The notes below the pieces were generated by a model. The model searched no databases. It was not told where the DNA came from and was given only the letters and a program-made list of their open reading frames with translations. 64,000 bases of DNA from positions 434,001-498,000 of the forward strand of contig JAXBDG010000004.1 in NCBI GenBank assembly GCA_036320915.1, read 5' to 3'. Shown in pieces: positions 1-11,737 of the stretch (positions within the stretch are counted from its first letter, which is position 1; each line of letters begins with the position of its first letter). Made by a program: the position numbers and the translations under genes. Origin of the DNA: Linnemannia elongata. Its lineage: Eukaryota; Mortierellomycota; Mortierellomycetes; Mortierellales; Mortierellaceae.

Positions 1-3000
1 AGTGTCCTTCGTAGATTCAATCATCTGTGCCTCCTTCTCGCTGGCGTCGAAAAGATTCTGGCGGAGGATTTCCACGCGAGTAATCTTGGCCTGACGATCC
101 GCCTCAGCCTGCTCTCTGGCAATTCGCTCAGTCTCGATCATATCCTTCACGATTCGATCCGCCTCGGCATGCTCCCTGGCGATCTTCTCGGCCTCTGCCT
201 TTTGCTTAGCAAGTCGATCCGCCTCGGCCTTCTCTCTTGCCAGCTTTTCGGCAGCTTCTCGAGCAACCCTCTCTGCCTCAGCACGTTCTCTGGCAAGCCG
301 TTCAGTTTCAGCCTTCTCCCTCGCAAGTCGCTCAGCTTCAGCCTTCTCCCTGGCCACTCTCTCGGCTTCAGCACGCTCCCTGGCGATTCGATCGGCCTCC
401 GCTTTCTCCCTGGCCAGTCTCTCGGCCTTCTCACGAGCGACCCTCTCTGCCTCAGCCTTCTCACGCGCAATCCTTTCAGCTTGGGCCTTCTCGCGCGCAA
501 GACGATCCGCCTCAGCCTTCGCTATCCGGTCGGCTTCCGCCTTCTCCCTAGCAAGACGTTCCGCTTTCTCCTTGGCGATTCGATCAGCTTCGGCCTTCTC
601 TCGGGCTAACCTTTCGGCCTTCTCCTTGGCGACTCGATCAGCTTCGGCCTTCTCCTTGGCGACTCGATCAGCTTCGGCCTTCTCCTTGGCGATACGCTCA
701 GCCTCGGCCTTCTCCTTAGCGATCCGCTCAGCCTCAGCCTTCTCCTTCGCGACCCTTTCAGCTTCGGCCTTCTCCTTGACAAGTCTCTCGGCCTTGGCCT
801 GAGCAACCTTCTCGGCTTCCAACTTCTGTAGCGCCCTCTTCTCGAGCTCGGCCTTGGCGATTCGGTCTGCTTCCACGGCGATCATGTACTCGTCATTCAT
901 CTTCGCCCAGTCCTTATCCTCAGAGGCCTTCTTTTGGATGTACTTCTCCTTGGCAACCTCCGAGGCGTGGTCCTTGGCGATTTGGAGCATTTGGCTCCGG
1001 CCGGCTTGATCAAGTAAAGCCTTTGACAATTTCTCGGTCTTCTCCGCCAGCTGCTGACGTTCCTTCTGTTTGAGATGTTGGTTCCGCGAAGCTTCCACCT
1101 GTTGAGCAACTCGGATAGCCTCCTTCTCGGCGCGGTTCTCCCTCTGGGATTGGATGATACGCTCCATGGCCTCGGCAATCACATCCTTGACAATTGGAGG
1201 AGCGTCGACGTTGGTGAGGCGGGCAGCAACAGCGGCTTTTGTAGTGCGTTTGTCATCCTTGTCGTTGTCGTTGTCGTTGTCGTCGTCATCGTCATCGTCG
1301 TCTTCATCATCATCACCACCAGGAAGCTCAAAATACGGCAGGCCGAGATCTTCCTCGTCACCAGTCCAGACACCATCGTCCTCAGAGGAGCTCCCGTGGT
1401 TTGCCAAAACTCGTGTCTCTTCATCCGTTTGAAGATCCGGCAAGTCGTCATCAGTAGATTCGCCGTCGGATGAATACGAGAGTTCCTCGACTGTCACTGG
1501 CTTCTTGACGCTCTTTGCTCCGTTCGCCTTGCCCTTGGCCTTGCCGCTGGTCTTGTTGTCCGTCTTGCCCTTGCCCTTGGCGACACTCTTGATTCCAGCA
1601 TTACTCTTTTCGTTGCCATCGCTAAGGTCCGTGAGAAGATCCGGCAAGTCGTCGTCATCGGCCTCAGAGACAAGGTCTGGCATTTCTTCATCCGTCGATC
1701 CCTTGTTGGCGGCGGATTTGCTATTGGTGACCGGGACAGAGGGTGCTTTTGGGGCTTTGCTGTTGGTCGCAGTCAGAGTGGGAGCGGTGGGTTTCGCCTG
1801 AGTCTTGATAACAGGAGCGGTTGGTTTCGCTGGGGTCATAAAGGGCGGCGCCTTGGCACGAGTCTCGTTGTCAGACACCAAATCCGGCAGATCGTCCTCC
1901 TCCGCGTCATAGTCGGAATAATCGTCGCTGTCTGAGATCAAATTGTCGCTGTCGTCCGCCGGGAAGAAGAGGCGGTTGAAAACCTTGCTAGCAGCTGAAG
2001 AGTACCCCGCTGACCGCATGTCCTTCTTGTCGGTCTCGTCTCGCTCCTGCTTCTTCTTCTTGTGAGCGACATCGTATGCGTCCATGATCAAGTCAGCATG
2101 CTCGTTGTCGATCAACTCTCTGGAGAAACCCTTGTCCAAGAATAGGCGAAGGTTGCTCCGGGTCGACAAGGTAGAGTCCCAGTTCTTCGCGAGGTCCTGC
2201 TTGCACGCCTCCTCCAAACGAGTGCAGAGTTCCACTTGAACTTCCATTGGGGCGCCAGTCGATATGGACTTGAGAAGCACAACGGGGATGTATTCGTCCA
2301 AAAAGAGCTCAATGTCCTCGTCCCTGCGCTCGGCAAGCTTCTGGTGATTGGATGAGATGGTCTCGAGAGAGAGTTGTTTTTCAAGAATATCCTTCAAGTT
2401 GGGGTTGGGAGTGTCCTTGACCTTGCCATTGACGGGCTTGTTGCTTTTGCCAGCTGCGTTGGGTGTCGACTTGGCGGCAGCCGCGTTCTTCTTGGCATTC
2501 TTAGTAGGAGAGGTCTCCGCGTCCATACTAGCTGCCATTGTGCTGAGGATGCTGTTGGCGAAATCCTCGCCCCTGACCTCTGCATCGACCATCATACCCT
2601 CCAGTTTTGCATCCAGGCGTGCCCGCTCCTTGTTGTAGACTGCAGAGGCTTCACAGACACGCTTGATCGCTGCTGGGATCCACTTCTCCTGATCCTGGCG
2701 AGCCTTGTAGGCAGCGACAACAGTCTGCCGAGCCTTCTCGATCGCCATGCGTCGGTTCCGCTCTGCCTGGCTGTGGTTATCGGAGATGGTGTTGAGCAAG
2801 TCGATCTGCGCCGATTGCCACTCTTCTGCCTTGTAGAACATCATCATGGGGTCGTCTCCAGAAAACTGCATATCGACAAAGATCTCCCGAACTCTCTTGA
2901 GTGCCGCCTCAAACTCCTTGTCCACGACCTCTTCCTCCTCCTCCTCCGGTTCCTCTGCTGATCGTGGTGGTGCTGCTACGACAGAAGGTTTAGCCTTGGC

Positions 3001-3888
3001 AAGAGACGGTTGGGATGTGGTTGAATTCGAAGGGGTGTCGGCAATACCATCCTGCTCTTCCTGCGCTTCAGCAGACTTCTTGGCCTTCTTCTTTGCCTTC
3101 TTCTTGGCGCTCTTGCTCGAAGACGCCTCCGCGGTGTTGTTGGAAGGTGAAGGAGATCCTGAGTTTGCCGCCCGATCACTAGAGATCAACTCAGCCGCCG
3201 CTGCATCAGCAATTTTTCGCTTGTAGTCAGCGTTAAACTTCTTGGTGTATTTTTCGACCGCATAGAGATCCTTGTTGGACAAGAAGACGACCTCGCCACC
3301 TGAGCCATTGTGCTTCCAGACATATTTCCTGCAGGCGTAAACGATTGTCGCAAATCGGTCCTGAAAGTCCGGTCGAATCTTGGCATACTGTCGCTGGAAA
3401 TGATCCCGATCCTCCTGGGTGAGCGCAGGGATAGTAACATGCGTTGGAATCTTGGACGAGGGCAATGTCGAAGTACGATCAAACCCCACAGCCTTGGTAA
3501 ACAACCGCCCGACTCGCCACTCGTCCACCAGGTAGTGATAGCAGTCCTCAACTGTAGGCGCATAAGGTGCTGTGGCGATATAGAGTTCGTACATGGGGGC
3601 CGGTTCCGTCTCTGAAGCCTTCGAGTCGAGTCCATAGGAGCGAATGAAGCCCTGGGCAATCCTGACGGCCCAGTGGATGGCATCAATGCGGACCGAGTTT
3701 GAGGTCTTTGGGGAAGGTATGGCAGCTGCAAGCTCAAAGAGAATGATCTCAAAGAGGAACTCTGAAAAGTGGTGATCGTTCCTGCTGAGGTGGATCGTCG
3801 AAATCACATGGGTCTCAAAGGTATCACTCTCGTCTGGGGCTGTGGAGTAATATTCCTCCATCTCCGCCTGAAGAACGGGGTCGTACAT
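1..3888 (-). CDS. Large acidic protein with DLPDL repeats and long ER/K helix (C-terminus beyond window)
   Basis: One uninterrupted minus-strand frame runs from ATG at 3888 to the left edge: 1,296 codons, no stop, no intron needed. I do not recognise the family. Residues 1-260 look globular (start MYDPVLQAEMEEYY). A Lys-rich linker near 265-290 contains alternating KKKA units. Residues ~660-830 carry an acidic motif, (D/E)DLPDL or EMPDL, four to five times, followed by poly-Asp at ~860-876 encoded by a GTC/GTT-rich microsatellite near 1256-1316. From ~915 to the edge the chain is almost pure Ala, Glu, Arg and Lys in 11-residue units of the AEADRIAKEKA type, which predicts a coiled coil or single alpha-helix. 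The start is the first Met of the open frame and lies downstream of a 700-bp gene-free promoter region. Scaffold, chromatin or cytoskeletal roles are all possible; none is shown. Confidence 0.75.
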   Translation of the reverse strand, partial: MYDPVLQAEMEEYYSTAPDESDTFETHVISTIHLSRNDHHFSEFLFEIILFELAAAIPSPKTSNSVRIDAIHWAVRIAQGFIRSYGLDSKASETEPAPMYELYIATAPYAPTVEDCYHYLVDEWRVGRLFTKAVGFDRTSTLPSSKIPTHVTIPALTQEDRDHFQRQYAKIRPDFQDRFATIVYACRKYVWKHNGSGGEVVFLSNKDLYAVEKYTKKFNADYKRKIADAAAAELISSDRAANSGSPSPSNNTAEASSSKSAKKKAKKKAKKSAEAQEEQDGIADTPSNSTTSQPSLAKAKPSVVAAPPRSAEEPEEEEEEVVDKEFEAALKRVREIFVDMQFSGDDPMMMFYKAEEWQSAQIDLLNTISDNHSQAERNRRMAIEKARQTVVAAYKARQDQEKWIPAAIKRVCEASAVYNKERARLDAKLEGMMVDAEVRGEDFANSILSTMAASMDAETSPTKNAKKNAAAAKSTPNAAGKSNKPVNGKVKDTPNPNLKDILEKQLSLETISSNHQKLAERRDEDIELFLDEYIPVVLLKSISTGAPMEVQVELCTRLEEACKQDLAKNWDSTLSTRSNLRLFLDKGFSRELIDNEHADLIMDAYDVAHKKKKQERDETDKKDMRSAGYSSAASKVFNRLFFPADDSDNLISDSDDYSDYDAEEDDLPDLVSDNETRAKAPPFMTPAKPTAPVIKTQAKPTAPTLTATNSKAPKAPSVPVTNSKSAANKGSTDEEMPDLVSEADDDDLPDLLTDLSDGNEKSNAGIKSVAKGKGKTDNKTSGKAKGKANGAKSVKKPVTVEELSYSSDGESTDDDLPDLQTDEETRVLANHGSSSEDDGVWTGDEEDLGLPYFELPGGDDDEDDDDDDDDNDNDNDKDDKRTTKAAVAARLTNVDAPPIVKDVIAEAMERIIQSQRENRAEKEAIRVAQQVEASRNQHLKQKERQQLAEKTEKLSKALLDQAGRSQMLQIAKDHASEVAKEKYIQKKASEDKDWAKMNDEYMIAVEADRIAKAELEKRALQKLEAEKVAQAKAERLVKEKAEAERVAKEKAEAERIAKEKAEAERIAKEKAEADRVAKEKAEADRVAKEKAERLAREKAEADRIAKEKAERLAREKAEADRIAKAEADRLAREKAQAERIAREKAEAERVAREKAERLAREKAEADRIARERAEAERVAREKAEAERLAREKAETERLARERAEAERVAREAAEKLAREKAEADRLAKQKAEAEKIAREHAEADRIVKDMIETERIAREQAEADRQAKITRVEILRQNLFDASEKEAQMIESTKDT

Positions 3889-4592
3889 CGTCGCCGCTTT
3901 TTGGTTGTATGTGTCTTGTTACTGTTGATTCGGGATTGTTTGGGTGTGAATGAGTGGGGTGGACTGTGAAGAGAGAGACTAACGAGGATACCAGTGTAAG
4001 AGAAAGGGTCAGATTAGGTTCGCCATGGAGAGCGAGAATGTATAGAGTGAGCAACAAGTACAAGACAAGCCATGGTGGTACCTTCAGTGGCAGCCTGTCA
4101 AAGAGAGGTGATTATAGAAGGAAGGACGAGTTGGGGCAGCCAGTGATCCAGACGGGGCACGTGGTCATTGGACGATGGTGCAGGGTTCAAAGAGTCAAAG
4201 TGGACAGGGTAAGAAGGGAAGAAGGGAAGTGAGAGAGAAAAGGAGAGGTGTGGGTGTGTACGTAGCGAGTGTGTAACGAAAAGGAAAGGAGAAGGGGGAT
4301 GGAAAGGGGGAAGTGCGCAAGAGCACGGGGAGCGAGCAAAAGGAAGCAAAGGGGTGTGTATATGTGTATGAATGTGTTGGTGTGGTTTCCGTCGAAGGGT
4401 GAATGAAAATAAACTCCACCCATGAAAGGAACGGGTGACTGTGCTTATTAGATCTTTGAAGTTAAAGTCAACCAACCTTGGTTTTCCTGCTCCTTTTGCA
4501 TCTTCAATACCAAAGTGGTTCATCATTGTCATTGTGTTTTTATTATTCTCAGGAAAAAAAAATGTGTATCCAATGCTTGCTTCATCATAACT
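3889..4592. promoter_or_regulatory. Gap between two minus-strand genes; promoter of the DLPDL/ER-K gene
   Basis: This ~700-bp stretch separates the start of the upstream large gene (3888) from the 3' end of the beta-COP gene. It is G/A-rich on the plus strand (pyrimidine-rich on the transcribed strand), typical of the long CT-rich leaders seen at other genes here. Short open frames in it look like composition artefacts. No clear TATA box or binding site was recognised. Confidence 0.4.
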
Positions 4593-7500
4593 TTAGGCAG
4601 CGGCAGTGGCGACCTTCTGGGCAGCAAGCGTAATCTTGTCTCCCAAGCTGAGTGCAATGCCCTGTGTCTTGGACCGGATACGGACATGGCCTGTAATGGG
4701 TCCATCTCCCTGGCGTTCGATGCTCAAGTTCGCCAAAGCATCCTCACCAAACACTGACCGCGCATACATGTTCGCCGACAAGAACCCACACTCGCCCGAC
4801 AATGCTGCCTCCGGGGTCAAGCACGACATGTTTGTCGACTTCATAATATGCTTCAAGTATTGTTGCAAGTCACTATTAGGAATGCAATTGGGAAAAAAGA
4901 AAGAGTTGTTAGAATGCTTTAAAAACATAAGGTAACCATATTGACAGCAATCGGATAAACAAGACGTTAGAACTTACGTGATGGAGGTGTTGACGTTGAC
5001 CTTGTTCTCCCATTCAAACTCGAGCCACATGCTCCTGAACTGCGTCTCGTTGCAGTAGGCGGGGTTGATGTAGTCCATAATGTCAATATGGATATCGTTC
5101 AACACAACACAGTTGCTGTCGCCAGTCGTAGGTCCATCGTACACAATGTTGCCAAAAATCACACCAGTCTCGGTCGACGACACCTTGATGTTGGCCTTGA
5201 TCGAGTGGAACGAGTGAGGGGCAATAGTGTGCTGTCCGGGTCTTTCCACCAACTTCAAATCACCCAATGTCGCAAACTCAATCGCAAGGTTCTGGAGGGT
5301 ATCGGCAGTCTGGTTTACAATCAGGACATCCAACATAATGTCAAACTGGTGCACATTCACATATGCCTCAGCGTAGACGGGGTCCGAGAAACCAGTGAGC
5401 TGCACAACCCGGCTGAGCTTAGACATCAAATCATCCTTAGACTCTCCAGCACCAGTGGCACGGGTCAAGTCGAGCTCGTACTCGTCCTTCTCATCGCCGT
5501 GCTTGGCCTTTGAGAACTGGCGGAAGGTGATCAAGTCATCGGCCTGAACACGAGTATTCTTGTTGTCCTTGGCACGCTTCTCCTCCTTGCGCTTCTCCTC
5601 TGCTTGGACCATCTTGCCAAAGACAGCCTTGGTATCCTGCAAGAAAACCTGCTTCATCAAAGGATCTTGGCTGAACTTCTCGAGAACGTGCAAGCACGAC
5701 ATGATACGATCGTACGAATCCTCGTCAATGGGCGAGTTGGCAAACTGAGACTGACCGACACGGATGATCGAGGTCATGATCAACATAGCCTCGGCACGGA
5801 GAGAGTTCAGACGACGGTGATCATTGCTGACATCCGAGTAACGGAGCACCAACTTGGTCAAGGTCGACGCCAAAGAGGTACCCAAGTAGAAATCGCCTCC
5901 TAACAACAAGGAACGGAGCTGAGGCTTGGCAGCAGCCTTAACAGCATCCAACTTGGACTGTGCAGAAACCGACGAGGCCAAAGCAGACTCGGTGGCATAT
6001 GTACCATCGGCCAAGACACGGCGGACGGGGGCAGCGCTCTTGGCCTCGGGGGCCTTGGACTCGCTGTCCTCGTTCTGAGCCTCGTCCAAGAGACGCTGCT
6101 CTGATGCCAAAATGGGGATCTCGCCCAATCCTGAGCGAATATGCTTCCATGCATCCTCAATATCCTGAGCCTCCAAGCAGTACTCTCCAACAATCCAGAG
6201 GGCGCCGCGGAAAACCTTGGCAGCCTTCATCTCGGGGAAAGTCTCCATGAGGCGCTCCAAAATCGAAGAGCGAAGGTTGGGGAACTTTTCAACAACCTCA
6301 CTGTGTGATCATAATGAAAAAAGGGTAATAGTGGTTGTCAGTATTCATGGCCATAATTATTCAGTGCAGACAGTGTTATCGATACACATAACATCAACAC
6401 AAACGTACCGAACGAAGGCAATGACGTCAACGGCAGAGGGGTTGTTCGAGTCACCCAAGAACTCCATCAAGACGTGAACGACACTGGCAGCGACCTCAGA
6501 GAAGCGGATGGCGCAGGTGTGGATGGACTGAATCAACAGCTGACGGTACTCCATGTTCAGCTCGTAATCCTGATCCAAAGTCTTTGAGAGCTCCTTCTTC
6601 AAGAATCCAACAACCTCGTCCACGTTGCGGCTCGAGACCATATCCAGGGCAATACCAACAGCCTTTCTGCGAACAGCAATATCGGGGCTATTGCGCGTAA
6701 AATTGTATCATACGAACAATGATTAAGTATGTCTTCCATGGCGTCAATATCAGCGCCTGTTCAATACAATGTTCACCACACGCGTGTTTGTACCTTGAGA
6801 GAACGCGGAGGATCTCCATGACGAGATCATCCAAAACCTTCTCATGCTTCTCGCGCAATTCATCGAAGCGTCCCAAGACAATCAGCTTGACGTTGTTATC
6901 AGCCTCCTTGACAATGAGCTCAATATAGCACGAAGCAGCAGCTAAATGATAAATTGACAGTATGAAAAGTTAGCAAAACTACTATTGTGGTATTTTGTAC
7001 CCAAAAAAAAAGCAACACATCGGAAATCACTCGAATAATCGTCATACCTTTGACGGCAGCGGGGTTGGAGGTAAGAGCCATCAAAGTGGTGGCAGCCTCG
7101 TACTTGACAGAGTGAGACTGAGCGTTCAAGAGCTCAAAGATGCAACGAATGTACTTGCCCTAGATCACAGAGGTCAATATCAGTCTTTTTTCCAGATTGT
7201 GATCCATGAAGTAACAAAACAGCCAAAGACCCGGTAAATACACGCAACGCGAGACTCACCTTGTTAGCGGCGTTGTTCTTGCAGTCCTTGCGGATCAAAT
7301 CGACAATAGCCATCTGAAGCAACTCGTCCATGTTGGGGACCTGGTTGATGTTGGCCTCCAGATACTCGACAGCCAATTCGGGAGCGCAGTTGACCAACAT
7401 GACAAAGGCGTTGCGCTTGCAGGCCATATCGGCCTCCTATTTACACCAAAAGAGAATCGGGACACTGATGAGTCTCCTGTCCTTATTTCTTTGTTCCAGT

Positions 7501-8358
7501 GTTCCCGTTGTCCTGTTTGTAATGAAACTCCAATTTGTACCTGGAGCAACAAGCCGTGGATCAACTCGGGGGCGTCAGGGACGAGGTAGTCAAAGTGCTT
7601 GTAGACAGTGTAGATAGCGAAGATGGCGTTCTTGCGGACATATGAGTGGCGATGTTCCTAATAACAGATTGTCAAACAAAAAAAATAATAGTAATCCGCG
7701 TATTAGTACAGTGAGAGTGATCCAGTGCACATGTAATATCCAACGGATACGTGGCATCCTGATCAAGATGCACAACAAAAGCGACGCGTCCAAAATCGAA
7801 ACTCTTTGGACCTTGGACACATACCAAGCAGGCACGGGCAGAGGGCAACAAGGGCTCGAGCAACTCGGCCTCACGAAGCTTGCAAAGGAAGCGAAGGGTC
7901 GATCCTCTGATGTACTCGTTAGGGTGCTGAAGATCGCCCATCAACGCGTTACTATATCCATACAACAACGAGCAATTGAAACGTTAGTTTGTTACGTGCC
8001 CTGCTTTCTGATAGAGGAAGTAACTGAAGGACAAGCACGCAAAAAGCTGGCCTTACCAGACGAGAATCATCTCCTGCTTGAGCTTGCCGTCAGGGTTTGT
8101 CTTTGGACAGATCTCCAAATAAAAGTGGACCAACTTCTTGAGCTGCTTGTTACGGGAACGCATGACGTTCATGATGACGGGCATCAGGAGGGAGTTGAGA
8201 GGGTCACCATTGAGCATAGTGAAGATGACCTTGCGCATGGTCTCGATTTTGACCTCGTCCGAGCCCTTTTCGATCCTCTGGCGGAGGGTCTCGGGCCTGA
8301 TCTCCTCATCGGCGTCGGACTGGTGGATGATGGTGTAGCAGGCGTCTGACGTGCTCAT
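4593..8358 (-). CDS. SEC26: Coatomer subunit beta (beta-COP, Sec26)
   Basis: Beta-COP of the COPI coat, which forms vesicles for Golgi-to-ER and intra-Golgi transport. Nine exons join in frame: 8057-8358, 7825-7951, 7541-7657, 7260-7436, 7048-7159, 6794-6941, 6409-6687, 4978-6300 and 4593-4872; total 2,865 nt, 954 aa, close to the family length of about 950. Every intron is GT-AG and short (about 80-120 nt). The first half is the adaptin-type HEAT solenoid, with the family signatures [20 protein letters not shown] across the exon 1-2 join and LVSS-type [10 protein letters not shown]. The second half carries the beta-COP C-terminal domain and the appendage platform, ending in [15 protein letters not shown]. 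The start [16 protein letters not shown] matches the family N-terminus. No lesions were seen; expected to be essential and constitutive. Confidence 0.97.
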
Positions 8359-9076
8359 AGTGGAAGTGTGTAAAGGGGTATGAAGGAGAAGTAAAGGAAG
8401 GTGGTGGTGGTGGTGATGCGGAAAGAGGCAGAGAGACGCGAAGCTCAGTCGAGATGACGAAGTTTGAGCGAGGTGGAGGAGGGAAGAACGCGAGTGAGAG
8501 TGGATAGGAGAAAGTAGGCCACAGAGGGGGGAAGAGGGGTAGTGGCTTTGAGAGGGTGATGGAGAAGAGAAGTGATGGAAAGAAGAGTAAGAAGAGAAGG
8601 AGAACTAAAAAAAACGGCGGTAGATGATGAGACGAGATGACTGTGTGCCCTCACTTCAGCCAAAGAACAAGAGCAGCCAAACGAGGGTAATTCACACTTC
8701 AGTTTGGCCTCGCTTGATTCGCGTGTAACACGATTACAGGTTCCTGAAGCATCGATCCTCTAAAGGGAAGTGATATAAACGTCACCGAACATCTGATGCC
8801 AGTCACCTTTGATCTTTGAGGTGGCAGCCTCTCAGCGGTGCCACGTCTGGATTTTGATTACTTGTCGAATAAAGAGCCGCCACCAATCAATCAATAAAAG
8901 ATAAAAGGAGAGGACTAGTTTGCTTCCATCGGATTCATCACTCTTCTCTTCTCCTTCTCTTTTCCTTGTCTCATCCCATCTCCTTCATTCTCTTTTCTTT
9001 TTACTTTTTCCTATAAAACACTCCTGCAACACACTCTCTTTCCCCCCTCAACAACCAACAAACAACCACATCGACA
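8359..9076. promoter_or_regulatory. Divergent promoter between beta-COP and SIL1
   Basis: The two secretory-pathway genes are head-to-head across this 718-bp gap. On the plus strand there is a CCAAT-type element in CACCAATCAATCAATAAAAG (8881-8900) and a TATA-like CTATAAAAC near 9011-9019, about 60 bp before the SIL1 ATG. A TC-rich leader precedes the ATG. Sharing of regulation between the two genes is inference from layout only. Confidence 0.45.
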
Positions 9077-10627
9077 ATGGCCCGCTTCCGCTCAAAACTC
9101 ACACTCGTCCTCGGTCTGTGCCTGGCTCTGGCACTCACAAAGACCGCCCACACCGCCGCCGTCGACGAACGGCCCTCCGTCATCTGTCACCAGGGTGCCT
9201 GCTACCCACGAGTCTTCCGCCCCACCACAGAGTTCCAAGAAGTCCTCGAAGGCCAGGAGATTCCTTCTGGTTAGTATCCCGCTTTATTCAAGTACCTATT
9301 CTTGTACCCACCCCAATTGCTGCAAATCAGGCACACTCTAAACTCACCTTTTATTTTCAATTACGATAGGCCTTCATGTACAAATGGACTTTGAGACACA
9401 CAAAAAGTTTGCGAAACTCATGGACCCCAACGACATTCAACAAAAACCCGCCACAGACTCTATCGTCGTCATCGACACCGACACCCCGGGAACCTTCCAA
9501 CACCAGGTCGGTCAAAACAGCAATATGCCCCCCGTCATTGACCTTCTCCAAACAGACCAGGAAGCAGATTTTGCGCAATTGGAAGAGAATAGCCGTATGA
9601 ACCTCCAGACCGCCTTTGATGCCATTCCTGAACTCCAACAACATCACGAGGAAGCTCAGGACCGAAAGCCTACTGCTCCTGCTGTTGCTCCTGCTGCTGG
9701 TACCCAGAAGAGCGACCACCAGATCTACCTGGAGCTGCTCGAGACATTGAAAACCGACCAGAACAATGTCAAGATTGCAGAGGCATTGGAGGGGTTGACC
9801 GATCTGGCGAGTGATATGGATTTTGGACTCAAGTTGTCCGAGGGCGAGGGCTTGAGGACATTGGTCCAGCACGTTCGCTGCTCTTCTAAGGACCGGATCG
9901 TCTGTGATGACCAGCGCCGTGTTCGATCTGTTGCCGCCCTCGTCATTGGCACCTCACTCCAGGTAATATATCGGGCATTCACGAATGGAAGAGCACGTTG
10001 TGATACTGACTCAGAACACAAAACATCTGGAACTCACACTTAAACCTCCCTATATCATATCCTTCAACTGCCGACCCTCATTAGAACCACGCAAAGGCGC
10101 AAGAATCCGCCTACAAACACAACCTCCACAAAGTCCTCCTGCGCCAACTTGAGATTGAAACCGACTCCAAAGTCCTCCGCCGCCTAATCTTTGCCTACTC
10201 CTCCCTCGTTCGTGGATCCCAACACCAAAACGCCCTCATCCAAGACGACGATATCGAACGCCTCGCACAGATCTATAACAAGTCGACTGACCCTATCTTC
10301 CGCCGCAAGTGTGTCTACCTCATGTCTGATTTTGCAGACCCCGATATGAAGTTCATCCCCTCCACCAACGATACCACCGCTGATGCTGCCGATAGTAATA
10401 CTGCTGATGCCGCTGCTGCTGTCGCGAAAGAGGATGAATCAGCAGCGGCTGTGACACCTGCTAATGTCGGACCATGGTGCGAGACCCTTCAACAAGAGAA
10501 CAAGACAACTCGGGACGGAGAAAATCACGAAGATTGGGAAATTATTGATCGTGCTGTCGAGCTCTTGCACGCCTCTTACCCTGACACCTGTATCCTCGCT
10601 GGTGCTCGCTCCAAGGATGAACTGTAA
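9077..10627 (+). CDS. SIL1: SIL1-like nucleotide exchange factor of ER BiP/Kar2
   Basis: ER-lumen exchange factor that makes Hsp70 (BiP/Kar2) release ADP during protein folding. Exons 9077-9269, 9370-9962 and 10085-10627 give 1,329 nt and 442 aa, similar to animal SIL1 (about 460). Residues 1-27 are a signal peptide with a Leu-rich core (LTLVLGLCLALALT). The phrase PSGLHVQMDFETHKKFAKL, created by the first splice, is the family hallmark. The middle and C-terminal parts are armadillo-type helices (LTDLASDMDFGLKLSEGEGL; VRSVAALVIGTSLQ; IFRRKCVYLMSDF). The chain ends in SKDEL, an ER-retrieval signal. An Ala/Asp/Thr-rich low-complexity insert lies near residues 350-385. Its neighbour beta-COP drives the Golgi-to-ER traffic that retrieves KDEL proteins, though the proximity may be chance. 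Confidence 0.94.
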
Positions 10628-11440
10628 AACCACCTTCTCGAAAACATAGAAAAAAAAATCACCCTGTACAATACTCATAAAAATATTAGTTCACGCATAC
10701 ATACACATGTCTACCTTCCCTCTTCATGCTTCGCGTATTTATCCTTCAATGCACCTGCCTCTGTACCGACTTCCTCATGCATGCACAAATACCTTGCCGA
10801 TTATTTTATTTTTTTTCGTACACAGTTTAATTTCTCTAATAACAGCCCATGGTAGGAATTCAATAGTACTAGGGGTGCTACATAACGATCACCTTGCCGA
10901 TTGACTAAAAACTGACCGACATTCACAATGGCCAAACCTCGGCATTTTTTTGTGTAGCATCTGTTATATAAGTGGGCGACAATCACTGACCTTTTGTGGA
11001 CGACTCAAGCAACTCTTGCAGGAGGTACCACGCAGTCTCAATTAGGCTGGTAATGAAGGGGGAAAGAGGAAGAGGAAAGTGGAGTGATCACAACTAGATC
11101 GCAACGACAGGGCAACGGGAGACAGAATACGGATCTTTGGCGCAAACAGGGGCAACGGGTTCGAGGTTCTCAACCTAGAATGGTGTGATTAACAGTGGGG
11201 GGGAAGATATCCTTTTATACTATCCGGCTATGCTACTACAGGGGCATTGAATAAGAAAGTAATCACCCTTAAGATTTCATTTCGTTGCCGAACAAACATT
11301 TCGGAACATGGTACGGCAATTTAACATTGGTGAGCTGAAGTCACTCAAGGATGGTCGGAAGATGGCACATCAACGGATAGAGAGCATGTACAGTACAGAA
11401 GTTAAAGGAGGACATCATGGATACACTGGGAAAAGGGCTT
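10628..11440. other. Gene-free stretch downstream of SIL1
   Basis: No convincing gene. It starts with the A-rich 3' region of SIL1 and continues as low-information sequence with a few short open frames lacking any recognisable motif. No tRNA-like cloverleaf was recognised by eye. Confidence 0.4.
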
Positions 11441-11592
11441 CGCACTAAGGGCAGAGTGAGAAAGGAGGGATGCAAAAAGTTCAAGGTCAGAGTGGGAAAG
11501 AAGGGAATCAAAAAAGATCAAAGGCTGGGTGGTAAAGGGAAGATGCAAAAAGGAGGGGTGATCAAGGGCAAAGAGGGAGAGAGATAGGTAGA
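11441..11592 (+). repeat. Degenerate purine-rich minisatellite (ATCAAGGG type)
   Basis: Imperfect units of roughly 18-25 bp built on (G)GATCAAAG/TCAAGGG with A-rich spacers, for example GATCAAAGGCTGGG and TGATCAAGGGCAAAGAGGGA. It lies 5' to the decayed 28S rRNA piece at 11667. The same array type recurs at 12826-13200 and, reversed, near 42.3-42.6 kb and 44.6-45.2 kb. Confidence 0.5.
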
Positions 11593-11666
11593 CACAATAA
11601 ATCGAGAGGTGGTTATGGCATAGAGACACGACAACATGTTAAACGCATCGCCTAAGAAGGACATGA

Positions 11667-11737
11667 ACTTGACCGACTTGTGACAGCCAAGCGTTTATAG
11701 CGACGTTACTTTTTGATCCTTCGATGTTGGCTCTCTT
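11667..11737 (+). pseudogene. Decayed 28S rRNA fragment (copy a)
   Basis: The segment with GACAGCCAAGCGTTTATAG, CGACGTTACTTTTTGATCCT and TCGATGTTGGCTCT matches, with a few changes, the universally conserved large-subunit rRNA stretch just after GGGATAACTGGC. About 70 bp are recognisable and the match then stops. It is far too short and altered to be functional rRNA. Confidence 0.75.

Noticed and set aside
9357..9872. 171-codon frame antisense to SIL1 exon 2
   Set aside because: The opposite strand has clear SIL1 homology and correct splicing; this is a shadow.
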